Assembly: GCA_020632695.1 (NCBI GenBank)
Contig: JACKFB010000006.1
Location: 62,001 to 126,000, forward strand
From: Deltaproteobacteria bacterium
Lineage (GTDB): Bacteria > Myxococcota_A > UBA9042 > PHBI01 > JACKFB01
Reading direction: 5' to 3'
Length of the DNA stretch: 64,000 bases
Part shown: positions 19,549 through 28,008 of the stretch, piece by piece
How positions within the stretch are numbered: position 1 is the first letter of the stretch
Layout: the number at the start of each line of letters is the position of its first letter
Program-made: the position numbers and the translations under genes
Notes under the pieces: model-generated
Told to the model about the DNA's origin: nothing
What the model saw: only the letters and a program-made list of their open reading frames with translations
Databases searched by the model: none

Positions 19549-21004
19549 CCGGCTTCACTTCTCCGCCAGCGTCGACCGCCGGGACCGTGCCCTGTACCGC
19601 CGCCTTTCCACCCGAACGCAGCCGCGCCATCGCCGCCTCGCGGCCGTCGGGCGCCCACAGCTTCCCGGTGGCGCGCGCCTCGACCAGGTCCTCGCAGGTG
19701 TCCTGCAGGCGCATCGCGAAGTCCTCGTCCACGTCCGGCACGCCGGTGATCTCAGCCGCGTCGGCGTTGATGATGTTCTCCGCCGAGTGGAAGCCCAGCT
19801 TGAACATGTACTCGATGTTGCTGCGGTCGAACTCGGGCATCTGCTGCGCCAGGAAGTAGCGGAGCTCGTCCTTGAACTCCTCGACCTTGCTCTCGCTGGT
19901 GATGTCGATGCGCCAGCCGACGAGCTGCGAGGCCAGCCGCACGTTCTGCCCGCGGCGACCGATGGCCAGCGAGAGCTGGTCGTCGGGCACGATGAGCTCG
20001 ATGGTCTCGTTCTTCTCGTCGATGAGCACGCGGCTCACCTCGGCCGGTGCGATGGCGTTGCAGACGAACTTCGCGATGTCGTCGCTGTAGGGGACGATGT
20101 CCACCTTCTCGCCGCGTAGCTCCTGGACCACCGCCTGGACGCGGCTGCCCTTCATGCCGACGCAGGCGCCCACCGGATCGACGTCCAGGTCGCGGCTTGC
20201 CACGGCGATCTTCGTGCGCTCGCCCGGCTCGCGGGCCACGGCGACGATGCGCACGATGCCCTCGTAGATCTCCGGGACCTCCATCTCGAACAGCTTGTAG
20301 ATGAGGCCCGGGTCGGTCCGGCTCAGCACGATCTGCGGTCCGCGCGAGTCCGACCGGATCTCCTTCACGTAGGCCTGCACGCGGTCGCCGGCGCGGTAGC
20401 TCTCCCGGTGCATCTGCTCGCGGCTCGGCAGGATGCCCTCGGCGCGCCCCAGGTCCACGATGACGTGGCCACGCTCGAAGCGCCGGGCGATGCCGGTGAC
20501 CAGCTCGCCCTGGCGGTCCTTGTACTCCTCGAAGATCTTCGCCCGCTCGGCCTCCCGCACGCGCTGGATGATGACCTGCTTCGCGGTCTGAGCGGCGATG
20601 CGCCCGAAGGTGCTGCGCGCCTGCTTGATGCCGAGGATGTCGCCGTACTTGCGGTCCTCCTCCTCGGCCCGCCCCAGGTCCTGGTCCAGGTAGAAGATCT
20701 GGAAGCCCAGCTCGTCGCCGACCTCGGCCTCGGGATCGACCCGCTTGGCCTGCTCCAGCGAGATCTGCCGGTCCTTGGTCTCCGGGTCCTCGGTGTCGAC
20801 CTCTTCCACCACTTCCATGTATTGGAACAGCTCGACCTGGCCGATCTCCGGATTGAAGACGGCCTCCATCTCGCGCTCCATCCCGAACACCTTGTGCGCC
20901 GCCGTCTCGATGGCGCTCTCGATGGCCTGGACCAGCACATCGCGCGCGATGTCCTTCTCCTTGGCTACGAGGTCCAGGGTCATGTTCAGGCTTTCGACGT
21001 CCAT
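19535..21004 (-). CDS. nusA: Transcription termination/antitermination factor NusA
   Basis: 489 residues. NusA binds RNA polymerase and modulates pausing, termination and antitermination. The N-terminal domain ([35 protein letters not shown]) is followed by the S1 domain ([20 protein letters not shown]), KH1 ([20 protein letters not shown]) and KH2 ([20 protein letters not shown]). One helix-hairpin-helix-like segment ([19 protein letters not shown]) closes it, so there is at most one C-terminal AR-like repeat instead of the two in E. coli. The ATG at 21004 has AGGAG eight bases upstream. It lies between rimP and ylxR as in most genomes. Confidence 0.97.
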   Translation of the reverse strand: MDVESLNMTLDLVAKEKDIARDVLVQAIESAIETAAHKVFGMEREMEAVFNPEIGQVELFQYMEVVEEVDTEDPETKDRQISLEQAKRVDPEAEVGDELGFQIFYLDQDLGRAEEEDRKYGDILGIKQARSTFGRIAAQTAKQVIIQRVREAERAKIFEEYKDRQGELVTGIARRFERGHVIVDLGRAEGILPSREQMHRESYRAGDRVQAYVKEIRSDSRGPQIVLSRTDPGLIYKLFEMEVPEIYEGIVRIVAVAREPGERTKIAVASRDLDVDPVGACVGMKGSRVQAVVQELRGEKVDIVPYSDDIAKFVCNAIAPAEVSRVLIDEKNETIELIVPDDQLSLAIGRRGQNVRLASQLVGWRIDITSESKVEEFKDELRYFLAQQMPEFDRSNIEYMFKLGFHSAENIINADAAEITGVPDVDEDFAMRLQDTCEDLVEARATGKLWAPDGREAAMARLRSGGKAAVQGTVPAVDAGGEVKPGEGA

Positions 21005-21092
21005 CGGTTCTCCTAGGGCGGTGCAGGTGACCGCATCCGAGCGGCCTCGGTGCTGCCCCGGTTGGGGCTGGGATGGGGGGGCGTCCGGCGGT

Positions 21093-21614
21093 TCAGAGCT
21101 GGACTTCCAGATTGGCGCGCGCGATGAGCCGATACGGCACCTCGAGCGGCGCGCCCCGGTGCTCGATGGTGACGGTCTCGTCTCCGGCTTCCACGATGGG
21201 GGCGATGAAGAAGGACTCACCCTCGACGGGCACCCGGGTCTTGATGCGGGCGGCCATCCCGCGCGCCATCGCGAAGTGGCGCGGCGTCTTGAGCGGCCGG
21301 TCCAGACCGGGCGAGCTCACCTCGAGGGTGTAGGCGGTGGTGATGAGGTCCTCGACGTCCAGCACGGGGGAGAGCGCCTTCGAGACACGCACGCAGTCGG
21401 CGATGCCCACGGTGCCCAGGTCCTCGGCGCTCTCATCGCGCGCCGGCGGGGCGTAGCTCTCCCGTCCGAGCCGGTCGATCATCACCGCCAGCACGTGCTT
21501 CCGCCCGGCGGGTCTGAAGGCCATGTCGACCAACTCGAATCCCTCGCGGGTCACGACCGGCTCGACGACGGCCGCGAGCCGCTGCATCATCTCTGCGAGT
21601 TGTGGTTGAGGCAT
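21093..21614 (-). CDS. rimP: Ribosome maturation factor RimP
   Basis: 173 residues. RimP assists 30S assembly. [17 protein letters not shown] (17-33) is the usual opening, followed by LAVMIDR, the central [14 protein letters not shown] and [18 protein letters not shown], the family signature. The DESAEDLGT insertion after residue 59 is slightly long. The ATG at 21614 directly abuts the eight-T tract of an intrinsic terminator and has no Shine-Dalgarno sequence. A tandem ATG-ATG at codons 9-10 is the only nearby alternative and has only GCAGAG upstream. It is the first gene of the nusA-infB run. Confidence 0.93.
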   Translation of the reverse strand: MPQPQLAEMMQRLAAVVEPVVTREGFELVDMAFRPAGRKHVLAVMIDRLGRESYAPPARDESAEDLGTVGIADCVRVSKALSPVLDVEDLITTAYTLEVSSPGLDRPLKTPRHFAMARGMAARIKTRVPVEGESFFIAPIVEAGDETVTIEHRGAPLEVPYRLIARANLEVQL

Positions 21615-21639
21615 AAAAAAAAGCGGGCGAAACGCCCGC
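21615..21639 (-). terminator. Intrinsic terminator abutting the rimP start codon
   Basis: On the minus strand GCGGGCG, loop TTT, CGCCCGC and eight T residues end exactly at the A of the rimP ATG. It is the most canonical rho-independent terminator in the window. It lies in the leader of the rimP-nusA-infB run and not after any visible gene on that strand. It therefore looks like an attenuator, or the end of an unrecognised leader RNA starting near 21713. Confidence 0.88.
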
Positions 21640-21719
21640 CCGATACCTTCGCAACCGCTCGATTCGTCGCGCGACGGGCGCGATCGACAGGGGCTGCGCG
21701 TTCAAGCGTCGACGCGGCT

Positions 21720-21747
21720 CCTATCACAGGCCGGCCGGGAGTGGCAA
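21720..21747 (-). promoter_or_regulatory. Weak candidate promoter for the rimP leader
   Basis: TTGCCA (21747-21742) and GATAGG (21725-21720), preceded by TG, are 16 bases apart on the minus strand. The leader would be about 100 bases, contain the palindrome CGTCGCGCGACG (21665-21676), and end in the terminator at 21615-21639. The -10 is poor, so this is tentative. Confidence 0.3.
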
Positions 21748-21749
21748 CC

Positions 21750-23609
21750 TTGATACGCGCACATGTTCCTCCCGCCTTCGGGCGGGCCTCCACCCGGGCG
21801 CTCGTCGCCGCGGCGACCTGCGGGCTGGTCCTCGCCGCCCAGGCGGCCCGGGCCTCCGGACCCGAGCGCCTCCCCAACGGCGTGGAGCTGTGGATGCTGC
21901 CCGGCCCCGCGGACGGGCTGGTGAGCGTCGCCGTGCAGCTCGAGGGCGGGCTCGCCGCCGAGGCCTCGGGCACCCCGGGACAGGCGGCGGCCCTGGCGGC
22001 GCTGCTCACGCGCGGCCCCTCCGCCGGGCTGGCCACCGGCGAGCTCGAGCACCGCGCCGAGAGCGCCGGCCTCGACCTGGACATCGCGTTGGGGTGGCGC
22101 GCGGTGACCCTCTTCGTCAGCGGCCCCGAGGAGTCGCTGGACACCGCCCTGTGGCTCGCCCTCGACCGCCTCCGCCCGCCCGGCGGGACCGAGCACGCGG
22201 GCGAGGCGTTGGCGGGGGCGCTCTTCCTGGGCGCGGAACGCTCGCGGCGCACCGCCGTCGGCCGCTTCGGCGCGCCCGAGGACATGCTGGTCGCCGCCCT
22301 CCAGGGTGAGGAGCGCGCCAACAGCGCCTTCGCCAGCCGTCTGCTGGCCGGCCGCCTCGCGCCCGACACCCTGGAGAGCCTGGCCGAGGACGCCCGGAGC
22401 GGCGCCGCCGTGCGGGTCCTCATCGCCGCCCCGGAGGCGCTCATCGAGGACGCGGCCCGCCTGGCGCGCCGGGACCTCGGCGCCCTCGCCCGCCGCCCGC
22501 CTCCCTCGCCGGTGACCTTCGAGCCGGCCGAGCGGCCGCGCGTGCAGCCGGTCGCGCCGCTGGAGCTGCCCAACCCGACCGACACGGCCACCCGGCTGCT
22601 CCTGGCCTGGGACCTGCGCGGGGTCGCCTTCGCCCTGCACCTGCGACCCGCCGCCCGCGACGCCGCCATGCTGACCCTGCGCGCGTGGCTGGACCACGCC
22701 GGGTCGACGCCCCACGAGCGCCTGACCGACGACCAGGCCAGCGCCCGCGACCTCCACGCCGCGCTCTCCGACGACCCCCTGCCCGTCCTCATCGCCGAGA
22801 TCGCCGTGCGGGGCGCCGACGTGCGCGACGCCCGCTCGGTCCTCATGAGCGAGCTGGAGCGCCTGGGCAGCTCGCCTCCGCGCGAGGCCGAGGTGCGAGG
22901 GGCCGCAGACGCCGCCGCGACCGAGCTCCGGCAGCGCTTCAGCTTCGCCCCCGAGCGCGCCCGCCTCGCCGACACCCTCACCCAGACCGGCCGCGTCGTG
23001 GACCAGGCGCCCGGCGAGTGGCTGGAGTCCCTGCTCGCGGCGCTGGCGCGCATCGACGCCGGGGACCTGGCCGCGTACGCCTCGTGGACCTTCCACCCCG
23101 AGCGCCTGGCCGAGGCCCGCGTCTCCCCCGTCGGTGAGGGCGCGGCCGGACCGGAGGTCGACGCCGACGTGCTGGGGACCTATCTGCGGATCATGGTAGA
23201 CCTGCGCTGCCCGCCGCCGGGCCAGACCATCGACGTGGTCGAGCTGCTGAAGCTGAAGTACGGCATGGAGGCACGTAGCTATGTCCTGCTCACCCGCGCC
23301 ATCGCCCAGCGCCCGTCGATGATGCGCCAGCTCACCGCCGACGCGGAGCTCCGCTGCGAGGAGCTGACCAAGCTGCGCTCGCTCATGTCGCGGGAGCGCG
23401 CGCTCGAGCTGCACGAGGCCGTCTCCTGCGGGCCGGCCCGCCTGCCCGACGGGGCCCGACGCGAGCGCGAGCTGGCCGCGATCTTCAGCCGCTTCGGCAT
23501 CGACGCCTCCTGGTTCGGGCCGCTGGTGGGGATGCTCCGCGAGGACGTCGCCGCCGCCCGGACCATGGACGCGGTCGAGGCCCGCTGCGCCCCGGTGCAG
23601 ACACCGTGA
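21750..23609 (+). CDS. Secreted M16-peptidase-like protein lacking the zinc motif
   Basis: 619 residues. A signal peptide (ALVAAATCGLVLAAQAARAS) is followed by two M16-like lobes. LPNGVELWMLPGPADGLVSV opens as in M16 peptidases (L-x-N-G-x-x-V). Where active enzymes have HxxEH within GSRxE...GxAHxxEHM, this protein reads GGLAAEASGTPGQAAALAAL, so the zinc ligands are absent. After about 470 comes a C-terminal region of about 145 residues that I do not recognise (YLRIMVDLRCPPPGQTIDVV) with four Cys. I infer a non-catalytic periplasmic subunit, by analogy with inactive M16 partners. The TTG at 21750 has GGGAG eight bases upstream; GTG 21741 is an alternative. Its stop overlaps the next start by four bases (GTGA). 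Confidence 0.75.
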   Translation: MIRAHVPPAFGRASTRALVAAATCGLVLAAQAARASGPERLPNGVELWMLPGPADGLVSVAVQLEGGLAAEASGTPGQAAALAALLTRGPSAGLATGELEHRAESAGLDLDIALGWRAVTLFVSGPEESLDTALWLALDRLRPPGGTEHAGEALAGALFLGAERSRRTAVGRFGAPEDMLVAALQGEERANSAFASRLLAGRLAPDTLESLAEDARSGAAVRVLIAAPEALIEDAARLARRDLGALARRPPPSPVTFEPAERPRVQPVAPLELPNPTDTATRLLLAWDLRGVAFALHLRPAARDAAMLTLRAWLDHAGSTPHERLTDDQASARDLHAALSDDPLPVLIAEIAVRGADVRDARSVLMSELERLGSSPPREAEVRGAADAAATELRQRFSFAPERARLADTLTQTGRVVDQAPGEWLESLLAALARIDAGDLAAYASWTFHPERLAEARVSPVGEGAAGPEVDADVLGTYLRIMVDLRCPPPGQTIDVVELLKLKYGMEARSYVLLTRAIAQRPSMMRQLTADAELRCEELTKLRSLMSRERALELHEAVSCGPARLPDGARRERELAAIFSRFGIDASWFGPLVGMLREDVAAARTMDAVEARCAPVQTP

Positions 23610-25093
23610 GGGGCCGCTCGCGCGCTTCCATCGCCTTTCTGCTCCTCGCCCTGGCCTGCCAGGGTGGCTGCGCCTCGACGCTCCCCCGGCCGGGCTCTCC
23701 GCCCGCCCCGCCCCAGCTCGAGCTGCGGGCCCTTGCCCCGGTGACCCACGAGCTCGCCTCGGGACTCACCGTCGTGGAGTCCCCCTCGCGGGACGGCACC
23801 TTCTCCGCCGCGCTTCTCTTCGGCGGCGGGCCCCTCGACGACCCGGCGGACATGCCGGGGCTCACCGAGCTGGCGGTGCAGGCCGCGCTGCTCGGGACCG
23901 ACCACGACCCCGATGACGCGCGGCCCGCCTCGCGCGCGCTGGCGGTCGGCGGCGAGCTGCACAGCGTGGCCGACGGGCGGGTGTTCGGGTGGCTGGTGCG
24001 CGGGCCGGCGGCGAGCGCCGCGCCGCTGCTGGGCCTGCTGCTGGATCTGGCCTCGGTGCCGTCCTTGCCGGCGTCGCGCTTCGACATCCTGGTCGCGAAG
24101 ACGCGCGAGCAGGTGCGCGAGGAGGGCCTGGGCAGCACGGGCACCGGCATCGCCGTGGCCGCCGGCACCGCGCTGGGGCTCGGCCGCGCGCTGCCGCTGG
24201 CTCCCACCGAGGCGATGCTCGAGCGCGTCCACCGCGAGGATGTCCTGCGTCACTGGCGACGCGTGGCGCGCCCCGAGCGCGGCGCCCTGGTGCTGCGCAT
24301 GCCGGCCGGACACGCCGTCCCGGCGGACGCAGACGCAGCCTACGCCGGGTGGCAGGTGCCAGGACCGGCCATGGAGGAGGTGGAGCCCTGCCTCCCGCTC
24401 GGGCAGACCCTGCACCGCATCGCCAGCCCGGACGCGGCGCGGACCCGGTCGGTGGCGCTGGTCGCGGCGGCGGCCCCGGGTCTGGGCGACCCCGAGCGCG
24501 ACGCGGTGGAGAGCCTGCAGACCTGGCTCTCCCGCCGCCCCGACGGCCCCATCGAGCGGGTGGTGGGCCCGGAGGAGGCGTTCCGGTCGCACCCGTGGCT
24601 GCTGGACCTGGGCTGGGGCGGCGGCGCGGGCGTGTCCGTCCTGCTGACGGCGGTGGGAGGCGAGAACGCCGAGGTGGCGGTGCGCCTGCGCGGGATCACC
24701 GATCTCCTGGCGGCGCAGGCGGCCGGGGAGGTGCTCACCGACGAGGAGGCCGCCGCGGCCCACCGCGCGCTGGTCGGTCAGGAGCGCCTGCAGACGCAGA
24801 CGCCGCTGCTGGGGATGCTGCTGCTGGGCGTGCGGGCCCTGTACCACCCGGTCGCCAAGGCGCCCGCCCCCGAGGCGATCCACCAGATGGCGGCGCGCTG
24901 GCTGGCCCCGCACCGCCTCACCCTGGTGGTCGACGGCTTCGCGGACCTCAGCCTGGACGAAGACGAGCACGCCCACGAGACGGTGTGGGACACCGGCGGC
25001 GAGCGCGTCTCCGGGCCGGCTCCGGCGCGCTGCGTGCCGCTGCCCGTGGTGCGCGACCAGAAGCCTGTTGACAGCGTGACGCCGCGCCGTTAA
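23606..25093 (+). CDS. M16-peptidase-like lipoprotein lacking the zinc motif
   Basis: 495 residues. The signal ends LALAC (C18), a good lipobox, so it is probably outer-membrane anchored. THELASGLTVVESPSRDGTF is the M16 opening strand. The catalytic helix region reads LLFGGGPLDDPADMPGLTEL with no HxxEH, so no peptidase activity is expected. The second lobe starts near residue 270 (RSVALVAAAAPGLGDPERDA), again in M16 style. It is translationally coupled to the preceding gene (GTGA overlap). Active M16B proteins often work as hetero-pairs with one inactive member; here both members appear inactive, which is unusual. Possibly a structural or substrate-holding complex. Confidence 0.75.
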   Translation: MRGRSRASIAFLLLALACQGGCASTLPRPGSPPAPPQLELRALAPVTHELASGLTVVESPSRDGTFSAALLFGGGPLDDPADMPGLTELAVQAALLGTDHDPDDARPASRALAVGGELHSVADGRVFGWLVRGPAASAAPLLGLLLDLASVPSLPASRFDILVAKTREQVREEGLGSTGTGIAVAAGTALGLGRALPLAPTEAMLERVHREDVLRHWRRVARPERGALVLRMPAGHAVPADADAAYAGWQVPGPAMEEVEPCLPLGQTLHRIASPDAARTRSVALVAAAAPGLGDPERDAVESLQTWLSRRPDGPIERVVGPEEAFRSHPWLLDLGWGGGAGVSVLLTAVGGENAEVAVRLRGITDLLAAQAAGEVLTDEEAAAAHRALVGQERLQTQTPLLGMLLLGVRALYHPVAKAPAPEAIHQMAARWLAPHRLTLVVDGFADLSLDEDEHAHETVWDTGGERVSGPAPARCVPLPVVRDQKPVDSVTPRR

Positions 25094-25103
25094 CCCCGAC
25101 GCC

Positions 25104-25793
25104 GTGGGAGCACGCAACGCCAGCCACGTCGGCCTCGTCGGCGGCAGCCTCGAGGAGCGGCTCCAGCACTCCCGCGTGCCCCCGATCGAGTCCGCCTGGG
25201 TGCTGGCGCCCCTGCGACGCGAGGGCGACGAGGAGCGCCTGCGCGAGTTCGTCGCCCCGGGCGGCGTCCACCTGGAGATCGGCTTCGGCCGGTCCCACCA
25301 CCTCGCCGACCTGGCGCGCCACTTCCCGGACGCTCCGGTGCTCGGCTTCGAGACCCGCCGCGCCTGGTGCCGCATGGCCGCCCGCCGCGCCGAGCGCGAG
25401 GGCCTGAGCCACCTGCGCGTCATCGAAGGCGACGCGCGCCCCTACCTGGACGCCTGGGTGCCCGACGGCTCGCTCGCGGCCTGCTACATCCTCTTCCCCG
25501 ATCCCTGGTGGAAGAAGCGCCACCACAAGCGCCGCCTCTTCGTCCCCGAGTTCGTCGAGCGCATCCACGCGCTGCTCGCTCCGGGCGGGGCTCTCGTAGC
25601 CAAAACCGACGTGCCGGCCTACGCTGACCTCATCGAGAGCACGGTGCTCGACCACGCCGGCTTCTCGCTTGCGGGGACCACGGCCGACGACAGCGCCCTC
25701 GAAGCGCTCCCTCGCTCACACCGCGAGAAGAAGTGCCTCGAGCTGGGCATCCCGTATTCCGCGTTCCGATTCGTCAAGGAGCCGCTGAGATGA
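25104..25793 (+). CDS. trmB: tRNA (guanine-N7-)-methyltransferase
   Basis: 229 residues. TrmB makes m7G46 in the tRNA variable loop using S-adenosylmethionine. HLEIGFGRSHHLADLA (56-71) is the SAM-binding motif I, ETRRAW the motif II acidic residue, and YILFPDPWWKKRHHKRRL (about 129-146) the family signature. EKKCLELGIPYSAFRF near the C-terminus matches the conserved end. The GTG at 25104 is ten bases after the previous stop and has a poor ribosome site. The stop overlaps the next ATG (ATGA), coupling a tRNA enzyme to a membrane oxidoreductase, an unexpected pairing. Confidence 0.93.
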   Translation: MGARNASHVGLVGGSLEERLQHSRVPPIESAWVLAPLRREGDEERLREFVAPGGVHLEIGFGRSHHLADLARHFPDAPVLGFETRRAWCRMAARRAEREGLSHLRVIEGDARPYLDAWVPDGSLAACYILFPDPWWKKRHHKRRLFVPEFVERIHALLAPGGALVAKTDVPAYADLIESTVLDHAGFSLAGTTADDSALEALPRSHREKKCLELGIPYSAFRFVKEPLR

Positions 25794-27835
25794 ACGAACT
25801 CCGTGCCTTCCCGATGACCGCCGCGCTCGTCGTCGCGCTCGGGTACTTCGCGATGATCATGTGGGGCAAGCTCTCGCTGCTCGCCCTGGCGGCCGGCTAC
25901 GACGGCGTCGTCTCGGCGCTGGCCGAGCTGGTGCCTGCGGCGCTCAAGCGGCTGCCCCGGCGCCTGGTGAACCTGTTCACCTACTTCCTCGGCCAGAAGA
26001 AGTTCTTCAAGAAGCAGGAGCGCAGCTCGGGCTTCATGCATGCCTTCATCTTCTGGGGCTTCCTGGTGCTGCAGATCCGCACGATCTACCTGATCGTGCT
26101 GGCCTTCGTACCCGACGCGCGCCTGGGCCAGATCCACGAGCCCTACACCCTCATCAAGGACCTGACGGAGGTGGTCGTCCTGGCCGCCGTCAGCTACGCC
26201 CTGTATCGACGCATCTTCCTGCGCCCCAAGCGGCTCACCCTGAGCCTCGAGGGCGTCATCGTGCTCTGCATGATCGGCGGGCTGGTGGCCACCGACCTGC
26301 TCTACGACGGCTTCGACTTCGCGCTGGCCACGGCGCGCGGCACCGTCGGCGCCGAGGCGGCCTCCGACATGCGCTTCGCCATCGTCGGCGCCGGCCTCGC
26401 CAAGGCCTTCGCCTGGATGAGCGCTCCGGCGCTGGAGAGCTTCCGCGAGATCTTCTACTGGACGCACATCTTCATCGTCCTGACCTTCCTCAACATGCTG
26501 CCGGGGTCGAAGCACTTCCACGTGCTCACGTCGGCGTTCAACGTGCTGTTCAGCCGTGAGGGCATCCAGCCACGCGGCGCGCTGAGCCCCATCGAGGACA
26601 TCGAGCGTCAGGAGACCTTCGGCGTCGGTCAGGTCCTCGAGTTCAGCCCCAACCAGCTCCTCGACGGGTACTCGTGCACCGAGTGCGGCCGCTGCACCAT
26701 CAACTGCCCCACGACGATCACCGGCAAGCCGCTCAACCCGAAGCTGCTCATCGTCGATATCCGCAACCACCTGTATCGGCGCGAGAACGAGCTCCTCGCC
26801 CACGGCGGCCCGGCGCCCGACTACCAGGGGCCGTCCCTGGTGGACGACGTGGGCTACGAGGCGATCTGGGACTGCACTACCTGCCGCGCGTGTAGCGAGG
26901 CCTGCCCGGTGATGATCGAGCACGTCGACAAGATCGTCGACATGCGCCGCTACCTGGTCCTGATGGAGTCGAACTTCCCGAAGGAGCTGGGCGGGACGCT
27001 GCGCAACCTGGAGCAGAAGGGCAACCCGTGGGGCCTGCCGGCCGGCGACCGCACGGCGTGGACGGACGGCGAGGAGGTCCCCACCCTGGAGGACAACCCG
27101 GACGCCGAGTACATCTTCTGGGTGGGCTGCGCCGGCGCCTACGACGACCAGCAGAAGCGCGTCTCCAAGGCGCTGGTGCGCATCCTGAAGCAGGCCGGCG
27201 TCTCCTTCGCCATCCTGGGGGAGATGGAGACCTGCACCGGCGACCCGGCCCGGCGCGCCGGCAACGAGTACCTCTTCCAGATGCTGGCCCAGCAGAACAT
27301 CGAGACGATGAAGGAGCTGGGCATCGACAAGCGCAAGCTGGTCACCCACTGCCCGCACTGCTTCAACACCATCGCGAAGGAGTACCCGCAGTTCGGCGGC
27401 CACTTCGACATCGTGCACCACAGCGTGCTCATCGAGCGGCTCATCTCCGAGGGCAAGGTCAAGCCGCAGCGCACGCCCGAGGGCAGCCGGCGGGTGACCT
27501 ACCACGACTCCTGCTACATCGGGCGCTACAACGACACCTACGAGCAGCCGCGCCAGGCCCTCGCCGCCATCCCCGGCCTCGAGCTCAAGGAGATGACGCG
27601 CAACCGGGCCGCCGGCATGTGCTGCGGCGCCGGCGGCGCGCGGGTGTGGATGGAGGAGCACCGCGGCGCCCGCATCAACCAGACCCGCGTCGAGCAGGCC
27701 ATGGAGACCCAGGCCGACACCATCGCGGTGGCCTGCCCCTTCTGCAAGATGATGCTCAAGGACGGCACCAACGAGCTGGGCCTGGAGGGGGTGCAGACCC
27801 GCGACATCGCCGAGCTGATCGCCGACAGCCTCTGA
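25790..27835 (+). CDS. Membrane Fe-S oxidoreductase, HdrD-like (EtfAB:quinone oxidoreductase type)
   Basis: 681 residues. The N-terminal 260 residues contain about five to six membrane segments with conserved His (GFMHAFIFWG, WTHIFIVLTF, KHFHVL), resembling the NarI-type cytochrome b domain. Two 4Fe-4S clusters follow: CTECGRCTINCP (296-307) and CTTCRACSEACP (362-373). The C-terminal half has two CCG domains, HCPHCFNT and DSCYIGR...MCCGAGGARVWMEE, as in HdrD/GlpC. This architecture is that of the membrane partner passing electrons from ETF to menaquinone in deltaproteobacteria. I infer that role; no etfAB is in the window. ATG 25790 overlaps the trmB stop. Acyl-CoA ligases and a carboxylase nearby fit fatty-acid or amino-acid oxidation. 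Confidence 0.85.
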   Translation: MNELRAFPMTAALVVALGYFAMIMWGKLSLLALAAGYDGVVSALAELVPAALKRLPRRLVNLFTYFLGQKKFFKKQERSSGFMHAFIFWGFLVLQIRTIYLIVLAFVPDARLGQIHEPYTLIKDLTEVVVLAAVSYALYRRIFLRPKRLTLSLEGVIVLCMIGGLVATDLLYDGFDFALATARGTVGAEAASDMRFAIVGAGLAKAFAWMSAPALESFREIFYWTHIFIVLTFLNMLPGSKHFHVLTSAFNVLFSREGIQPRGALSPIEDIERQETFGVGQVLEFSPNQLLDGYSCTECGRCTINCPTTITGKPLNPKLLIVDIRNHLYRRENELLAHGGPAPDYQGPSLVDDVGYEAIWDCTTCRACSEACPVMIEHVDKIVDMRRYLVLMESNFPKELGGTLRNLEQKGNPWGLPAGDRTAWTDGEEVPTLEDNPDAEYIFWVGCAGAYDDQQKRVSKALVRILKQAGVSFAILGEMETCTGDPARRAGNEYLFQMLAQQNIETMKELGIDKRKLVTHCPHCFNTIAKEYPQFGGHFDIVHHSVLIERLISEGKVKPQRTPEGSRRVTYHDSCYIGRYNDTYEQPRQALAAIPGLELKEMTRNRAAGMCCGAGGARVWMEEHRGARINQTRVEQAMETQADTIAVACPFCKMMLKDGTNELGLEGVQTRDIAELIADSL

Positions 27836-27846
27836 GAGGAGCGGCC

Positions 27847-27898
27847 GGGGCCCTGCGGGCTCTGCCCGCGGGGAGGGGGGCGCGAGGCGTCCCCCGTC
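27847..27898 (-). repeat. Dispersed intergenic repeat, copy C (truncated)
   Basis: Reading on the minus strand, it matches copy A (8335) from GGGGGACGCCTCGCGCCCCC through the hairpin GCGGGC-AGA-GCCCGC and GGGCCCC, then stops. The conserved tail of copies A and B is missing. It lies between two convergent genes, 11 bases after the stop of the Fe-S oxidoreductase and about 110 bases beyond the stop of the cytochrome gene with which it shares orientation. The rest of the gap (27899-28008) shows no gene. Confidence 0.75.
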
Positions 27899-28008
27899 TT
27901 GATAGGCGGAGAAGCCGGTCGGACGAGGCGGGCGCGCACCCACGCGGGCTCAGGCGAGCGCCGTTCCCGGCGGACCGAGCCGGCGCGAAAGCCCGCGGAG
28001 CGCGCCAG

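Noticed and set aside
21750..23609. Active zinc M16 peptidase
   Set aside because: No HxxEH or inverted HxxEH could be found in either M16-like protein at the expected place.
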